64,000 nt of DNA, taken from Fulvivirga ligni (GTDB lineage Bacteria > Bacteroidota > Bacteroidia > Cytophagales > Cyclobacteriaceae). Position numbers and translations under genes: made by a program. Positions 36,641 to 45,403 of the stretch are shown one piece after another. Location of the stretch: contig NZ_CP089979.1 in NCBI RefSeq assembly GCF_021389935.1, positions 5,747,001 to 5,811,000 of the forward strand. Direction: 5' to 3'. Numbering within the stretch: the first letter of the stretch is position 1; each line of letters begins with the position of its first letter. The notes under the pieces were generated by a model that was not told the DNA's origin, made no database searches, and saw only the letters and a list, made by a program, of their open reading frames with translations.

Positions 36641-36686
36641 ATGTAACTTTTGAGTTACATATATTTACGTAACCCAAAAGTTACAT
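36641..36686. promoter_or_regulatory. Two ArsR-type operator sites
   Basis: Site 1, ATGTAACTTTTGAGTTACAT (36641-36660), is a perfect 8+4+8 palindrome. Site 2 at 36667-36686 matches its reverse complement at 18 of 20 positions and is offset by 26 bp. Site 2 ends 3 nt before the first ATG of the SRPBCC-ArsR-VOC operon, so binding would block transcription start. Confidence 0.85.
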
Positions 36687-36689
36687 AAT

Positions 36690-37136
36690 ATGAAAAAGGA
36701 GATTATTCAAACCTGGCACTTTCCACATCCGCCCGAAGTCATATGGGAATACCTTACTACCCCGGAACTACTGGCGCAGTGGTTGATGAAAAATGATTTT
36801 AAAGCTGAAGTGGGCCATAAGTTTCAGTTCAATGCCGAACCCAGAGTTAAAGTCGGTTTCGATGGCATTATCTATTGTGAAGTTTTGAAAATAATTCCTA
36901 ACCAATTTCTATCTTACTCCTGGAAAGGTGGTCCTGGCAAAGGCAAAATAACGCTTGATTCCGTGGTAAGCTGGACCTTAACCGCTAAAGATGGAGGCAC
37001 CGAACTACTTCTTGAACATAAAGGCTTTAAGGGCGTAGGCAATTTTATTACTTACCTTATCATGAACAAGGGCTGGGCCGTTAAGGTAAAAGGAAGATTA
37101 ACCGATCTTTTAAAAACCATAGACCATGAAGCGTAG
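36690..37136 (+). CDS. SRPBCC (AHSA1-like) domain protein
   Basis: A 148-residue protein with the START/Bet v1-like fold of the AHSA1 family: IIQTWHFPHPPEVIWEYLTTPELLAQWLM at the N-terminus (split), then FDGIIYCEVLKIIPNQFLSYSW and a C-terminal helix. Such proteins bind hydrophobic ligands and commonly sit next to an ArsR repressor, as here. It overlaps the ArsR gene by 11 bp. The ligand is unknown. Confidence 0.88.
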   Translation: MKKEIIQTWHFPHPPEVIWEYLTTPELLAQWLMKNDFKAEVGHKFQFNAEPRVKVGFDGIIYCEVLKIIPNQFLSYSWKGGPGKGKITLDSVVSWTLTAKDGGTELLLEHKGFKGVGNFITYLIMNKGWAVKVKGRLTDLLKTIDHEA

Positions 37137-37455
37137 TATAACGGACCCTTTCCATGCCATTTCAGACCCAAGTCGCAGGGAAATGCTTATGCTGCTTTCT
37201 AAAGACAGTATGAGCATCAATAGCCTGGCCAATAACTTCGACATGAGTAGGCCAGCAGTTTCAAAGCATATTAAAGTACTGTACTCATCTGGCTTTATTT
37301 CCATTGAAGATATTGGCAGAGAGCGATATTGCATCCTTAATCAGGAAGGATTCACACAACTCCAGGAATGGATCAATTACTTTGACGAGTTCTGGAATAG
37401 CAAGCTTAAAAAGCTGGAAATTTTATTACAACAAAAATCAAAAGACCAAAAATAA
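37126..37455 (+). CDS. ArsR-family HTH repressor
   Basis: A 109-residue winged-helix protein (FHAISDPSRREMLMLLSKDS, NNFDMSRPAVSKHIKVLYSSG, GRERYCIL). It lacks the cysteine pairs of metal-sensing ArsR members, which fits the AHSA1-associated subgroup. It is the second gene of an operon whose leader holds two matching 20-bp palindromic sites; autoregulation is the simple reading. Confidence 0.9.
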   Translation: MKRSITDPFHAISDPSRREMLMLLSKDSMSINSLANNFDMSRPAVSKHIKVLYSSGFISIEDIGRERYCILNQEGFTQLQEWINYFDEFWNSKLKKLEILLQQKSKDQK

Positions 37456-37457
37456 AT

Positions 37458-37811
37458 ATGCAATCAATAGAATTACTTTCTGTTCCCGTAACAGACCAAC
37501 AACGAGCCAAGGAGTTTTACCTTAAGATGGGACTTGAATTAGTAACAGAAGCTCCTTTTCAGAACGATCAACTATGGATACAACTCAAATTTCCTAATGG
37601 GGGTCCGGATATCACCCTGGTAAACTGGTTTGAAAAAATGCCAGCTGGCAGCTTACAGGCCGTAGTGATAAAAACGGATGACATAGTTAGCGATGTGGAA
37701 GCCTTAAATGGTAAAGGCATTGAAACAGGAACCATTGATGACACCCCCTGGGGTAAATTTGCTTCTGTTAAAGATCCTGATGGCAACTCATGGAGCCTAC
37801 ATCAGGGTTAA
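37458..37811 (+). CDS. VOC-family protein (glyoxalase/dioxygenase superfamily)
   Basis: A 117-residue protein with the paired beta-alpha-beta-beta-beta units of the vicinal oxygen chelate fold: IELLSVPVTDQQRAKEFYLK at the start and FASVKDPDGNSWSLHQ at the end. The family includes glyoxalases and antibiotic-binding proteins; one metal-ligand position is not obvious, so enzyme activity is uncertain. It starts 2 nt after the ArsR stop. Confidence 0.88.
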   Translation: MQSIELLSVPVTDQQRAKEFYLKMGLELVTEAPFQNDQLWIQLKFPNGGPDITLVNWFEKMPAGSLQAVVIKTDDIVSDVEALNGKGIETGTIDDTPWGKFASVKDPDGNSWSLHQG

Positions 37812-37824
37812 ATAAAATGACAAC

Positions 37825-37854
37825 AAAAAAGGTGACAGCTTCACAGCTATCACC
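37825..37854. terminator. Bidirectional terminator
   Basis: GGTGACAGC (37831-37839) and GCTATCACC (37846-37854) pair with one mismatch over a 6-nt loop. An A6 run on the left serves the minus-strand gene; the right flank is T-rich for the plus-strand operon. Confidence 0.75.
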
Positions 37855-37888
37855 TTCCTTGTTTGTTTTGTATAGGTTTTAATTACTT

Positions 37889-38758
37889 CTATTGCACCGC
37901 CTCTAACAACTTCACACCAGTGTCTCCCAAATGCTTAGTTAAAATCTTCTTATAAGAAACACTATTGGTATAACCACCATTAGCAGAAAAGAATTCCTCC
38001 ATCAATGGTTGCCAATCGCTATTCATAGGCATAATAAATCCGAACTGCTCTGATGATTTATCACCTACAGGATGACGCTTCAATGGCTTTCTATGTGCCA
38101 CTGCATCAAGATAGAAGGCTAAATCAAGATACGAAAAAGATTTTGGATCTTGTAATACTTTTTCTTCGGCCTCTAAACTGGAAGAAACATAAGCTATTTT
38201 CATAGCCGAAAAATATTGCTGCTTGATCGTCAATAATCTCTTCTCATTCAAAGTACCTTTTGCCGTATAAGCCGTTAAGCCAGCAAAAGTTGTAGAAATG
38301 TTGCTCAGGTTAGTCAACGTAGGCACATTAGGCTGAGTGATAAGAATAGCATTGTTCGTGATGAACGGAGGGCTATACTTTAACACCTTTTTTCTAGCAT
38401 CAGTAATAGTAATATTACCTAAGCCAAATACACCACCTGAGCTGGCTTTTACCTTATCAAACATGCCGCTAAAACTGGCTCCATCTCCCACATATTTTGC
38501 AGTTAGATTTACGCCTTTAGTTTTATTTACATAGTCTACAAAGTCTTTCATAATGTCGATACAAATACCAGTAAGATGTCCTGACTGATCTTTGTATACA
38601 AATCCCGGAGTTTCCACATAGGCCAATGATATTGTTCCTGCTCCAGATGCTTTTACCTGTTTAAAGGTATCTCCTTTGTACTGGGCCTGCACCGCAGAAC
38701 TCAATACTAAAAGAACGACCAAAAGGCCGATTTCACGTAGGTTCAAAATTCGTTTCAT
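37889..38758 (-). CDS. Exported solute-binding protein (SBP_bac_3-like)
   Basis: A 289-residue protein with a signal peptide (SSAVQAQ, residue 25) and a type II periplasmic-binding fold (GTISLAYVETPGFVYKDQSG, GICIDIMKDFVDYVN, GVFGLGNITITDARKK, then ITQPNVPTL). The pattern is that of polar amino-acid binding proteins. No transporter genes are adjacent, so it may be a stand-alone receptor or a partial amino-acid-binding enzyme fold. It has its own terminator. Confidence 0.8.
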   Translation of the reverse strand: MKRILNLREIGLLVVLLVLSSAVQAQYKGDTFKQVKASGAGTISLAYVETPGFVYKDQSGHLTGICIDIMKDFVDYVNKTKGVNLTAKYVGDGASFSGMFDKVKASSGGVFGLGNITITDARKKVLKYSPPFITNNAILITQPNVPTLTNLSNISTTFAGLTAYTAKGTLNEKRLLTIKQQYFSAMKIAYVSSSLEAEEKVLQDPKSFSYLDLAFYLDAVAHRKPLKRHPVGDKSSEQFGFIMPMNSDWQPLMEEFFSANGGYTNSVSYKKILTKHLGDTGVKLLEAVQ

Positions 38759-38883
38759 AGGTAGAGTTGTAAGTAAAATAAACAGCCATATTAATTAATA
38801 AGGTCTTACAAACCTACTTTTTAGCGATGAAAACGATTTAAAGAGGGTTGAACCTCAAAATATACCTACCCCACCTAATTTTA

Positions 38884-39657
38884 TCACCATTTTAGAGTTT
38901 CCTTATTTAAAAATGAAGCTATCCCTTTCTTGCAATCGTCGCTACCTCTGGCCTTGGCATTTTTTTCAGCCGCATAGTCCAATCCTTCTCTTAATTCCAT
39001 CTCTTGCACTTCGGCAATCATCTGCTTAGTGAGCCCCATAGAATGGCCACTATTTTTAGTGATCAGCAGCTCGCAAAAGGCCTCCACTTCAGCATCTAAA
39101 GATTCTGCTGGTATCACTTTATTTAATAAGCCAAAGTCCTTAGCCTCCTCTGCTGAATACAGTTCACCCGTAAGCAATAATTCTTTACTTTTCATCTCGC
39201 CTATCTTCCTTAGCAAAAACACTTTTACTATGGCCGGGATAAAGCCAATCCTAACCTCAGTGTAACCAAACTTAGCTTCAGGAACCGCAAAAGTAAAATC
39301 ACATACAGCTGCTAGCCCACAACCACCGGCTATAGCGTGACCCTGCACTTTAGCTATAACTACTTTTTTAAGCGTATATATCTGGTAGAAAAGCTCCTTG
39401 AGGTGATTAGAATCATTTAGATTTTCCGTGTAGGTATTATTTTGCAACTGCTGAATATAGGCCAAATCTGCTCCGGCACAGAAAGCTTTGCCCTCAGCAC
39501 CCAGCACGATCACTTTAACTTCAGCATCTTCATCAGCCATTTTAAATGCCTTTTTCAATTCAGTTACTACGTCATAACTTAAAGCATTCCTTTTCTCTGG
39601 GCGGTTAAGAATGATATTCCCTACCCTACCAGACTTTTCATATTTTATAAATTCCAT
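38884..39657 (-). CDS. Enoyl-CoA hydratase/isomerase family protein
   Basis: A 257-residue crotonase-fold enzyme: RVGNIILNRPEKRNALSYDV at the start, the oxyanion-hole segment AFCAGADLAYIQ, the second HAIAGGCGLAAVCDF, and FGYTEVRIGFIPAI with the glutamate used by methylglutaconyl- or enoyl-CoA hydratases. It acts on an acyl-CoA in fatty-acid or amino-acid breakdown. It follows the ComEC gene by one nucleotide. Confidence 0.9.
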   Translation of the reverse strand: MEFIKYEKSGRVGNIILNRPEKRNALSYDVVTELKKAFKMADEDAEVKVIVLGAEGKAFCAGADLAYIQQLQNNTYTENLNDSNHLKELFYQIYTLKKVVIAKVQGHAIAGGCGLAAVCDFTFAVPEAKFGYTEVRIGFIPAIVKVFLLRKIGEMKSKELLLTGELYSAEEAKDFGLLNKVIPAESLDAEVEAFCELLITKNSGHSMGLTKQMIAEVQEMELREGLDYAAEKNAKARGSDDCKKGIASFLNKETLKW

Positions 39658-39658
39658 T

Positions 39659-41731
39659 TTACAGTATTATTTCAAGAGCTCCATTTTGCTTTACAGAATA
39701 ATAATCAAGACCGAGTTCGTCCGCATCTTTTATCATTTCCGTATGCTTTCTATTACTTAAAGAGCCGTCTAGCACTAATTGTTTATAATCAAAATTATCA
39801 ATTAGCCACTGTAAACCAAGGTTAAAGTCTCTACCAATTACAACATAATCAACATTAAGTCTTTTTGGCGTGCTGGTCTTTCCGTCTAGTTTCTTGTTAA
39901 GAATCAAAAAAGTGTGTTGATCCCAGCTTATCATTTCAAGATTAGCATGTTTACGATACCCACTTTCTAATCTGCTGGGTTCCAATTTATGATGAAATAT
40001 CTGATTGCCTGATGTATGAAAATTAACCTCTGAAGGATTTAACAAACTGTCCCTGTAAACACATAGCGCATTGCCTTGCATAAAATCTATGGCTGTTCCT
40101 TCCTTAATATGGTAAACAAATACTTTTGACTGCTGTGCCTGATGAATCAGCACTATTCTCACCACACCAAACGCCAAAGCCATAAATAACCCGAAGCGAG
40201 CATATTTTAGCTTTTTAAAGTGAAAGAAGAGCAATACACTCAATATAATTACAATTAACAGAAGTACCTCAACCCCAGATAATTGTATATTTTGAATCTG
40301 CGAAAAGGGCCATTTTTTCATACTTAAAAGCGCTGCATTTAAACCAAACACAAGCCAATAGGTAGCCTGCCCCACCAGAGCAGCTACAGCAGACCACCAA
40401 CTTACGGCCAAAATTAAAAGCGTACCACTTAGTATAAGAAATGCGGCTGGAATAACTATTAAATTAGAAAGGAAGAAGTACGAAGGAAACTGATGAAAAT
40501 AATATAAACCTAAAGGAAAAGTAGCCAGTTGTGCGGCGAGAGAAACTGCGGTTATACCCCAGATCTTATCGACCAGCCAACTATCTGGAAGGTATAGATT
40601 GTAGAGCCTTGGTTGCAAATACACTATACCTAACACTGCCAGATATGACAATTGAAAACCCACCGTAAATAAAAGAAATGGATTAAATAGCAACAGAAAA
40701 AACGCCGATGCAGCCAGTGAATTATAAATATTGGTCTGCCTTTTCATGGCATTGCCTAGAATAATGAAGGTAAACATAGTGACAGTTCTAAGCACAGAGG
40801 CTGAAAAACCTGTGACCATAGCATAACTCCAAAGCACCAGCAAACTGATAACTGCAAGAATCCATTTACCAGCTTTATAATGCTGTAATTTCCCCAGCAG
40901 GGTAAGAAGAATAAGATAAATAATACCCACATGCAATCCCGACACTGCCAACACATGCATGGCCCCTGAAGCAGCATAAGCTTCTTTCACCTCGTTATCA
41001 ATATCATCCTTTAGCCCCAAAGCCAGCGCTCTGACGATAGCACGCTCTCTATCTCCCACCACATATAATTTTAGCTGCTCATCAGCCCATGTTCTAATAT
41101 CGTAGCTGTATTTCAGAAAGAAGTTGGGAACCTGTTGATTTATCAACCAGTAGCTGCCTCTTTCCACAAAGCTTTGATGGTAAATATTCTGATAGGCAAG
41201 AAACTGTTTATAGTTAAACGCATGTGGATTTTTAGGACCTTCAACTATATGAGGTCTGCCTTTGATCAAAAGCCTATCTCCATAGTGAAGTAAAGTGTCC
41301 TTTCGGAGATATAGCAAAATGGTAGCCTCACCCGCCTGCCAACCATGATCGGTTCTATATTGAAGCAGCTCAGCTTCGTATTGAAAAGTATTTGTTTTCT
41401 CTTCCGCAGGGCCATTGATTTGAACGGTGTAATAGCTGATATCATTTTGATTATGAAGCAGATGATCAGCATTCAGACTTTCATTATACATGACCACAGT
41501 TAACCAACCCAGAAAAAAGGTAGCACTAAAACCAGTCAGAGCCTGCCATTGATGATAATAAAAGAAGTTCTTACGGATAGTGACATTTAAAATAATATAT
41601 AGCCCCATGGATAGCAGCACAAAAAGAAAGATAAGCTCTCTATCCAGATCAGTGGCATAAATACCAAAAAGTATCCCGATGATGAAGCTGATAGTTAGTC
41701 TGACGAAAGCATAGGGTATCCACTGGAGCAT
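39659..41731 (-). CDS. comEC: ComEC/Rec2-family DNA-uptake channel protein
   Basis: A 690-residue polytopic membrane protein with the N-terminal DUF4131 region (about 1-190) and the Competence domain, recognisable from ALGLKDDIDNEVKEAYAASG and AMHVLAVSGLHVGIIYL. At least ten hydrophobic helices follow. The C-terminal part lacks the metallo-beta-lactamase HxHxDH motif, i.e. it is a short-form ComEC. It is the inner-membrane pore for imported single-stranded DNA in natural transformation; competence of this organism is inferred only. Confidence 0.88.
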   Translation of the reverse strand: MLQWIPYAFVRLTISFIIGILFGIYATDLDRELIFLFVLLSMGLYIILNVTIRKNFFYYHQWQALTGFSATFFLGWLTVVMYNESLNADHLLHNQNDISYYTVQINGPAEEKTNTFQYEAELLQYRTDHGWQAGEATILLYLRKDTLLHYGDRLLIKGRPHIVEGPKNPHAFNYKQFLAYQNIYHQSFVERGSYWLINQQVPNFFLKYSYDIRTWADEQLKLYVVGDRERAIVRALALGLKDDIDNEVKEAYAASGAMHVLAVSGLHVGIIYLILLTLLGKLQHYKAGKWILAVISLLVLWSYAMVTGFSASVLRTVTMFTFIILGNAMKRQTNIYNSLAASAFFLLLFNPFLLFTVGFQLSYLAVLGIVYLQPRLYNLYLPDSWLVDKIWGITAVSLAAQLATFPLGLYYFHQFPSYFFLSNLIVIPAAFLILSGTLLILAVSWWSAVAALVGQATYWLVFGLNAALLSMKKWPFSQIQNIQLSGVEVLLLIVIILSVLLFFHFKKLKYARFGLFMALAFGVVRIVLIHQAQQSKVFVYHIKEGTAIDFMQGNALCVYRDSLLNPSEVNFHTSGNQIFHHKLEPSRLESGYRKHANLEMISWDQHTFLILNKKLDGKTSTPKRLNVDYVVIGRDFNLGLQWLIDNFDYKQLVLDGSLSNRKHTEMIKDADELGLDYYSVKQNGALEIIL

Positions 41732-41798
41732 ACCTTAAGTTAGCACCTGTGATGAGCAGAATATTAGCAATATCGCCCTATTTCTGACACGGGTATAA

Positions 41799-42254
41799 TT
41801 AAAAGTGCAGCTTCATACCTTCATGCGAAGCCACAAAGCCAATGGACTCATAAAACTTTAACGCTTCCGGCCTTCTTTTATCGGTAGTGAGCTGAAGCAG
41901 ATGCGCTCCTTTTTGCTTTGATCGGACAATAGCATAATCGAACATTTTGCGGCCTATACCCATTCCCCTGTGTGTTGATTTTACCCTCACAGCCTCAATT
42001 TGAGCTCTGAGGCCTCCTTTATAGGTGAGGTATTGAAGAAAGCTGAGTTGGAAGGTGCCTATAATTTCACCTTCCAGCTCAGCTACATATAATTCTTGAT
42101 TGGTATCGGATTGAATTTTCTCAAAGGCACTAATATATATTTCATCTAGCTCCCCTGAGAAAGATTCACGCTGAGCTCCAAGTTCATCCTGAAAAAGAAG
42201 TTGCACAATGTCATGTAAGTCCTTCCTTTCAGCCTGCCTGTAGCTCAAATCCAT
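41799..42254 (-). CDS. GNAT-family N-acetyltransferase
   Basis: A 151-residue acetyltransferase with the acetyl-CoA loop visible as VKSTHRGMGIGRKMFDYA (Q/RxxGxG/A variant) and a C-terminal FYESIGF. The substrate is unknown. Its start overlaps the stop of another GNAT gene by one nucleotide. Confidence 0.88.
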   Translation of the reverse strand: MDLSYRQAERKDLHDIVQLLFQDELGAQRESFSGELDEIYISAFEKIQSDTNQELYVAELEGEIIGTFQLSFLQYLTYKGGLRAQIEAVRVKSTHRGMGIGRKMFDYAIVRSKQKGAHLLQLTTDKRRPEALKFYESIGFVASHEGMKLHF

Positions 42255-42682
42255 TACTTCACCATTTTTTGGTGCTCAATGTCGCATTCCATAAATCGCT
42301 CACCCTCAGGCTTAAAGCTGAACTTTTCGTACAAGGGCATCGCCGTTATTTGTGCGTTGAGGTAAACCTTTTTACCACTTGTTTCTGGGATTGTGGCCAC
42401 ATGATCTAACACTGCTTGCATCAGGCAACTACCCACTCCTTTTCCTCTAAAAGGCTTTCTCACCGCAAATCTTTCCAGCTTCACACCATCAGTAGTTTGC
42501 CTCCAACGGGCCGCTCCACAAGGCTCTCCGTCATACCGGGCTATAAAGTGATATGATGTCTCTTCAAATTCGTCATACTCTTCATCGCTCGGCACATTTT
42601 GTTCATCTATAAAAACCTCTTGTCTTATAGCATACGCCTGATTAAGCGTCTCTTTGTCTTCTATCAACTCCGCTTTTAGCAT
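42254..42682 (-). CDS. GNAT-family N-acetyltransferase (ElaA-like)
   Basis: An acetyltransferase of 142 residues (from 42682) with RQEVFIDEQNVPSDEE at the N-terminus, typical of the ElaA/YjcF group, and the acetyl-CoA loop RFAVRKPFRGKGVGSCLM. The start at 42682 (MLKAELI) matches the family; an ATG at 42709 is possible. Either start lies inside the 3' end of phoH, so phoH and both GNAT genes form one overlapping operon. Confidence 0.82.
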   Translation of the reverse strand: MLKAELIEDKETLNQAYAIRQEVFIDEQNVPSDEEYDEFEETSYHFIARYDGEPCGAARWRQTTDGVKLERFAVRKPFRGKGVGSCLMQAVLDHVATIPETSGKKVYLNAQITAMPLYEKFSFKPEGERFMECDIEHQKMVK

Positions 42683-43628
42683 TCTCTTCTTTCTTTTCGT
42701 AGGCATCATATGCCGAAATAATACTCTTAACTATTTTATGACGAACCACATCCTTGCCGTCAAGCGCTACAAACCCAATTCCTTCGATATCCTTAAGTAC
42801 TCTCACAGACTCTATGAGCCCGGACTTTTGCTTCTTAGGCAAATCTATTTGAGATGTATCACCAGTGATGATCACCTTAGAATTAGGGCCCATCCTGGTA
42901 AGAAACATCTTGATCTGCATAGGTGTGGTATTCTGAGCTTCATCCAAAAGTATGAAGGCATTATTCAGCGTTCTACCACGCATGTAGGCTAATGGCGCAA
43001 TTTCGATGACATTATTCTCCATGTAGTACTTCAGCTTTTCTGAAGGCACCATATCAAACAGCGCATCATAAATTGGCCTTAAGTAAGGATCTAGTTTTTC
43101 TTTCAAGTCACCTGGTAAGAACCCGAGGGTCTCCCCTGCCTCCACAGCCGGTCTGGTAATGATGATTTTCTTTACCTGCTTATTTTTTAAAGCCTTCACG
43201 GCTAATGCCACAGATATATAAGTTTTACCGGTACCGGCAGGTCCTAAAGCAAATACTAAATCATTATTCTTAACGGCATATACCAGCTTTTGCTGATTTA
43301 AGGTCTTAGGTTTTATAATGAAGCCTTTAGTACCATAAATGAGCACTTCATCTTCGTCTGGAAGCTTGTCTTCAGCCTCCTTGGTGAGGTAAGTCTGAAC
43401 GTTCTCTTCCGTAACTTTTCCATACTTATGATAGTGGGCTATGAGCGAATTGAGGATATCATTGATTTGAAGAATTTCTGTAGTACTTCCTTTTATTCTG
43501 ATCTCATTTCCTCTTGAAACAATCTTGCTTTTTGGGAAAGCTGAAGCAACTTCAGTGATGTTTCTATTTTGTACTCCCAGGAAATCTATGAGGGAGATGT
43601 TTTCCAGCGTAATGACTTTTTCTACCAA
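42642..43628 (-). CDS. phoH: PhoH-like ATPase
   Basis: A 328-residue protein with a short N-terminal KH-like region (about 5-75) and the PhoH AAA-like domain: Walker A GPAGTGKTYISVAL, Walker B NAFILLDEAQN, and VIITGDTSQIDLP. PhoH/YbeZ proteins are linked to ribosome and RNA metabolism. An in-frame stop two codons upstream forces initiation at TTG 43628. A near-perfect promoter lies at 43689-43719. Confidence 0.92.
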   Translation of the reverse strand: MVEKVITLENISLIDFLGVQNRNITEVASAFPKSKIVSRGNEIRIKGSTTEILQINDILNSLIAHYHKYGKVTEENVQTYLTKEAEDKLPDEDEVLIYGTKGFIIKPKTLNQQKLVYAVKNNDLVFALGPAGTGKTYISVALAVKALKNKQVKKIIITRPAVEAGETLGFLPGDLKEKLDPYLRPIYDALFDMVPSEKLKYYMENNVIEIAPLAYMRGRTLNNAFILLDEAQNTTPMQIKMFLTRMGPNSKVIITGDTSQIDLPKKQKSGLIESVRVLKDIEGIGFVALDGKDVVRHKIVKSIISAYDAYEKKEENAKSGVDRRQRDA

Positions 43629-43688
43629 ATGCTAATTAATTTTAAATCGAATTTTTAATGGTTAAATTTTACGTAATTTTGCCCTATA

Positions 43689-43719
43689 CAAAAATACACA
43701 ATAACAATTGTCGTTCAAA
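43689..43719 (-). promoter_or_regulatory. phoH promoter
   Basis: On the minus strand TTTG (43716-43719), 19 nt, TATTTTTG (43689-43696): both elements match the Bacteroidota consensus exactly. Confidence 0.8.
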
Positions 43720-43790
43720 ACAGGTTGTTTACAATTAATTATTGTTAAAAATAACATAACCTACAGAATACTAAAAACCCTTATGCTTTT

Positions 43791-44564
43791 ATGGCAATAA
43801 TCACCTTTTTGTCAGATTTTGGAGAGAGTGACCACTATGTATCAGCCGTTAAAGCGAAAATTTTATCCATCAATTCGGGGATAAATATTGTAGACATAAG
43901 CCACCAAATCACTTCTTGTGATATAGCCCATGCCGCTTATGTTTTGAAAGCCGTGTTTAGAGATTTTCCAAAAGGCACTGTGCACCTGGTTGCCGTTAAT
44001 ACCATAGGCCAGGCCGGGGATAAATACCTGGCAATAGAGCTGGATGGACACTTCTTCATTGGTACAGACAATGGCCTTTTTGGTTTGATTAGTGAATCAG
44101 AACCAAGGTTTCAGGTGGATATCAATTCTATAGCATCCATTCAAACTACTTTCCCTGAAAAACAGGTATTTGCGCCAGCAGCAGCCAAGCTGGCCAGCGG
44201 TAAATCTTTACAGGACCTGGGCCGACCGCTACCGCAAATCAAGCGCATGCTGGGAAGACATTTAAAGGCCAATAAAAAGCAAATAGCCGGGAATATTATC
44301 CGTGTAGATCATTATGGCAACCTGATAACCAATATTGATAAGCGAACTTTTGATATATTGAGCAAAGATAAACGCTATAGTGTTCACTTTAGCCGTGAGA
44401 GTGTAAGCCGTATTAATGAAAGCATGAACCTGGTAGAAGCCGGTGACGTATTCACCATATTTAATGATCAGGGATATTTGGAAATAGGCATTAACCAGGG
44501 CATAGCATCAGAACTTCTGGGCTTAGGCTATGACAGCCCGGTCATCATCAACTTTGAAGAATAA
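43791..44564 (+). CDS. SAM hydrolase/adenosyltransferase of the DUF62 family
   Basis: A 257-residue protein of the family that includes SAM hydroxide adenosyltransferases and the fluorinase. Its N-terminus MAIITFLSDFGESDHYVSAV with the essential Asp, IVDISHQI and HFFIGTDNGLFGL are diagnostic; the C-terminal domain has GNIIRVDHYGNLITNI. It likely converts SAM and water to adenosine and methionine. The next gene starts 4 nt after the stop. Confidence 0.9.
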   Translation: MAIITFLSDFGESDHYVSAVKAKILSINSGINIVDISHQITSCDIAHAAYVLKAVFRDFPKGTVHLVAVNTIGQAGDKYLAIELDGHFFIGTDNGLFGLISESEPRFQVDINSIASIQTTFPEKQVFAPAAAKLASGKSLQDLGRPLPQIKRMLGRHLKANKKQIAGNIIRVDHYGNLITNIDKRTFDILSKDKRYSVHFSRESVSRINESMNLVEAGDVFTIFNDQGYLEIGINQGIASELLGLGYDSPVIINFEE

Positions 44565-44568
44565 CGCT

Positions 44569-44862
44569 ATGCTGATACGAATAGTAAGAATGACTTTTAA
44601 ACCTGAGTCAGTAGAGACTTTTTTAGAAGTTTTCAATAGCAGCAAAAACAAGATAAGATCATTCCCGGGCTGCAAACACCTGGAATTACAAAGAGATTAC
44701 CATAACCCAAATGTTTATGCCACATATAGTCATTGGGAAGATGATCAGGCATTAGAAAACTACAGGCATTCGGAATTATTTAAAGGCGTATGGGCACAGA
44801 CCAAAATTCATTTTGATGATAAGCCGATAGCCTTTTCACATAAGGTAGTCGAGAAATTATAA
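44569..44862 (+). CDS. Antibiotic biosynthesis monooxygenase (ABM) domain protein
   Basis: A 97-residue single-domain ABM protein (dimeric ferredoxin-like fold) with LIRIVRMTFKPESVETFLE, FPGCKHLELQRD and YATYSHWEDDQALENYRHS. I set the start at ATG 44569; the frame is open further upstream but only within the preceding gene. Members degrade haem or oxidise quinones, or are of unknown role. It is cotranscribed with the DUF62 gene. Confidence 0.85.
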   Translation: MLIRIVRMTFKPESVETFLEVFNSSKNKIRSFPGCKHLELQRDYHNPNVYATYSHWEDDQALENYRHSELFKGVWAQTKIHFDDKPIAFSHKVVEKL

Positions 44863-44865
44863 AGT

Positions 44866-45054
44866 CTACTTTTTAGGAGGTTTTTGATCACCGCCATGGA
44901 AAAATTTGAGATAAATAATGATTCCACTGATGGCCACAATAATACCAAGCAAGGTGAACTGCACAGGGCTGAACTGATAGCCTAACATCATTACCGCTCC
45001 AACAATACAAATGGCTCCCAGTATTACTGCCACCACACCTAACGCATCCTTCAT
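44866..45054 (-). CDS. Small two-helix membrane protein
   Basis: A 62-residue protein with helices at about 5-24 and 30-48 and a basic tail (HGGDQKPPKK). It converges on the ABM gene with 3 nt between stops. No family recognised; length and two clean helices suggest a real product. Confidence 0.55.
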   Translation of the reverse strand: MKDALGVVAVILGAICIVGAVMMLGYQFSPVQFTLLGIIVAISGIIIYLKFFHGGDQKPPKK

Positions 45055-45106
45055 AGTAACCCCAACAGGATGGGTATAATTTTGTTAACCAAAAAGCAGA
45101 TAAATA

Positions 45107-45137
45107 TTGGGAAATATGAAATCTTTAAACATCTTTG
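45107..45137 (+). promoter_or_regulatory. Possible tRNA-Leu promoter
   Basis: TTG (45107-45109), 20 nt, CATCTTTG (45130-45137), one mismatch from the -7 consensus; about 45 nt before the tRNA. Low certainty. Confidence 0.35.
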
Positions 45138-45181
45138 CATCCCAATTCCGAAAGCCGTTTTAGAACAGCTTTTACAAAAAT

Positions 45182-45263
45182 GCCCAGATGGCGGAATTGG
45201 TAGACGCGTTGGTCTCAAACACCAATGTCTTCGGACGTGCCGGTTCGACTCCGGCTCTGGGTA
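45182..45263 (+). tRNA. tRNA-Leu (anticodon CAA)
   Basis: An 82-nt class II cloverleaf. The acceptor strands are GCCCAGA and TCTGGGT, with a G-U first pair and discriminator A. The D arm is GCG-loop-CGC, the anticodon stem TTGGT/ACCAA closes loop CTCAAAC (U33 present, anticodon CAA), the variable arm is TGTCTTCGGACGT and the T arm is GCCGG/CCGGC around TTCGACT. CCA is not encoded. Confidence 0.95.
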
Positions 45264-45266
45264 CTG

Positions 45267-45302
45267 AAAAGCCTGATAATCTACTGATTGTCAGGCTTTT
45301 GT
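45267..45302 (+). terminator. Terminator after tRNA-Leu
   Basis: AAAAGCCTGA (45267-45276) pairs with TCAGGCTTTT (45291-45300), extended inside by TAATC/GATTG. The T-run is part of the stem end. Confidence 0.8.
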
Positions 45303-45403
45303 GTTTTAAAGGGGGACACTTTAGGGGAAATATTTCAGCAGCTCTTCTGATTTATAATTTCTTTTTTTCGTACTCTTACGAAAAATTTCCATTTATATAA
45401 CAT

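Noticed and set aside
45267-45302. Inverted repeat after tRNA-Leu as an attachment or integration site
   Set aside because: It is a normal terminator; no integrase or second copy of the tRNA end is in the window.
45070-45400. Short open frames over the tRNA-Leu
   Set aside because: They run through the tRNA and its terminator and have no protein features.
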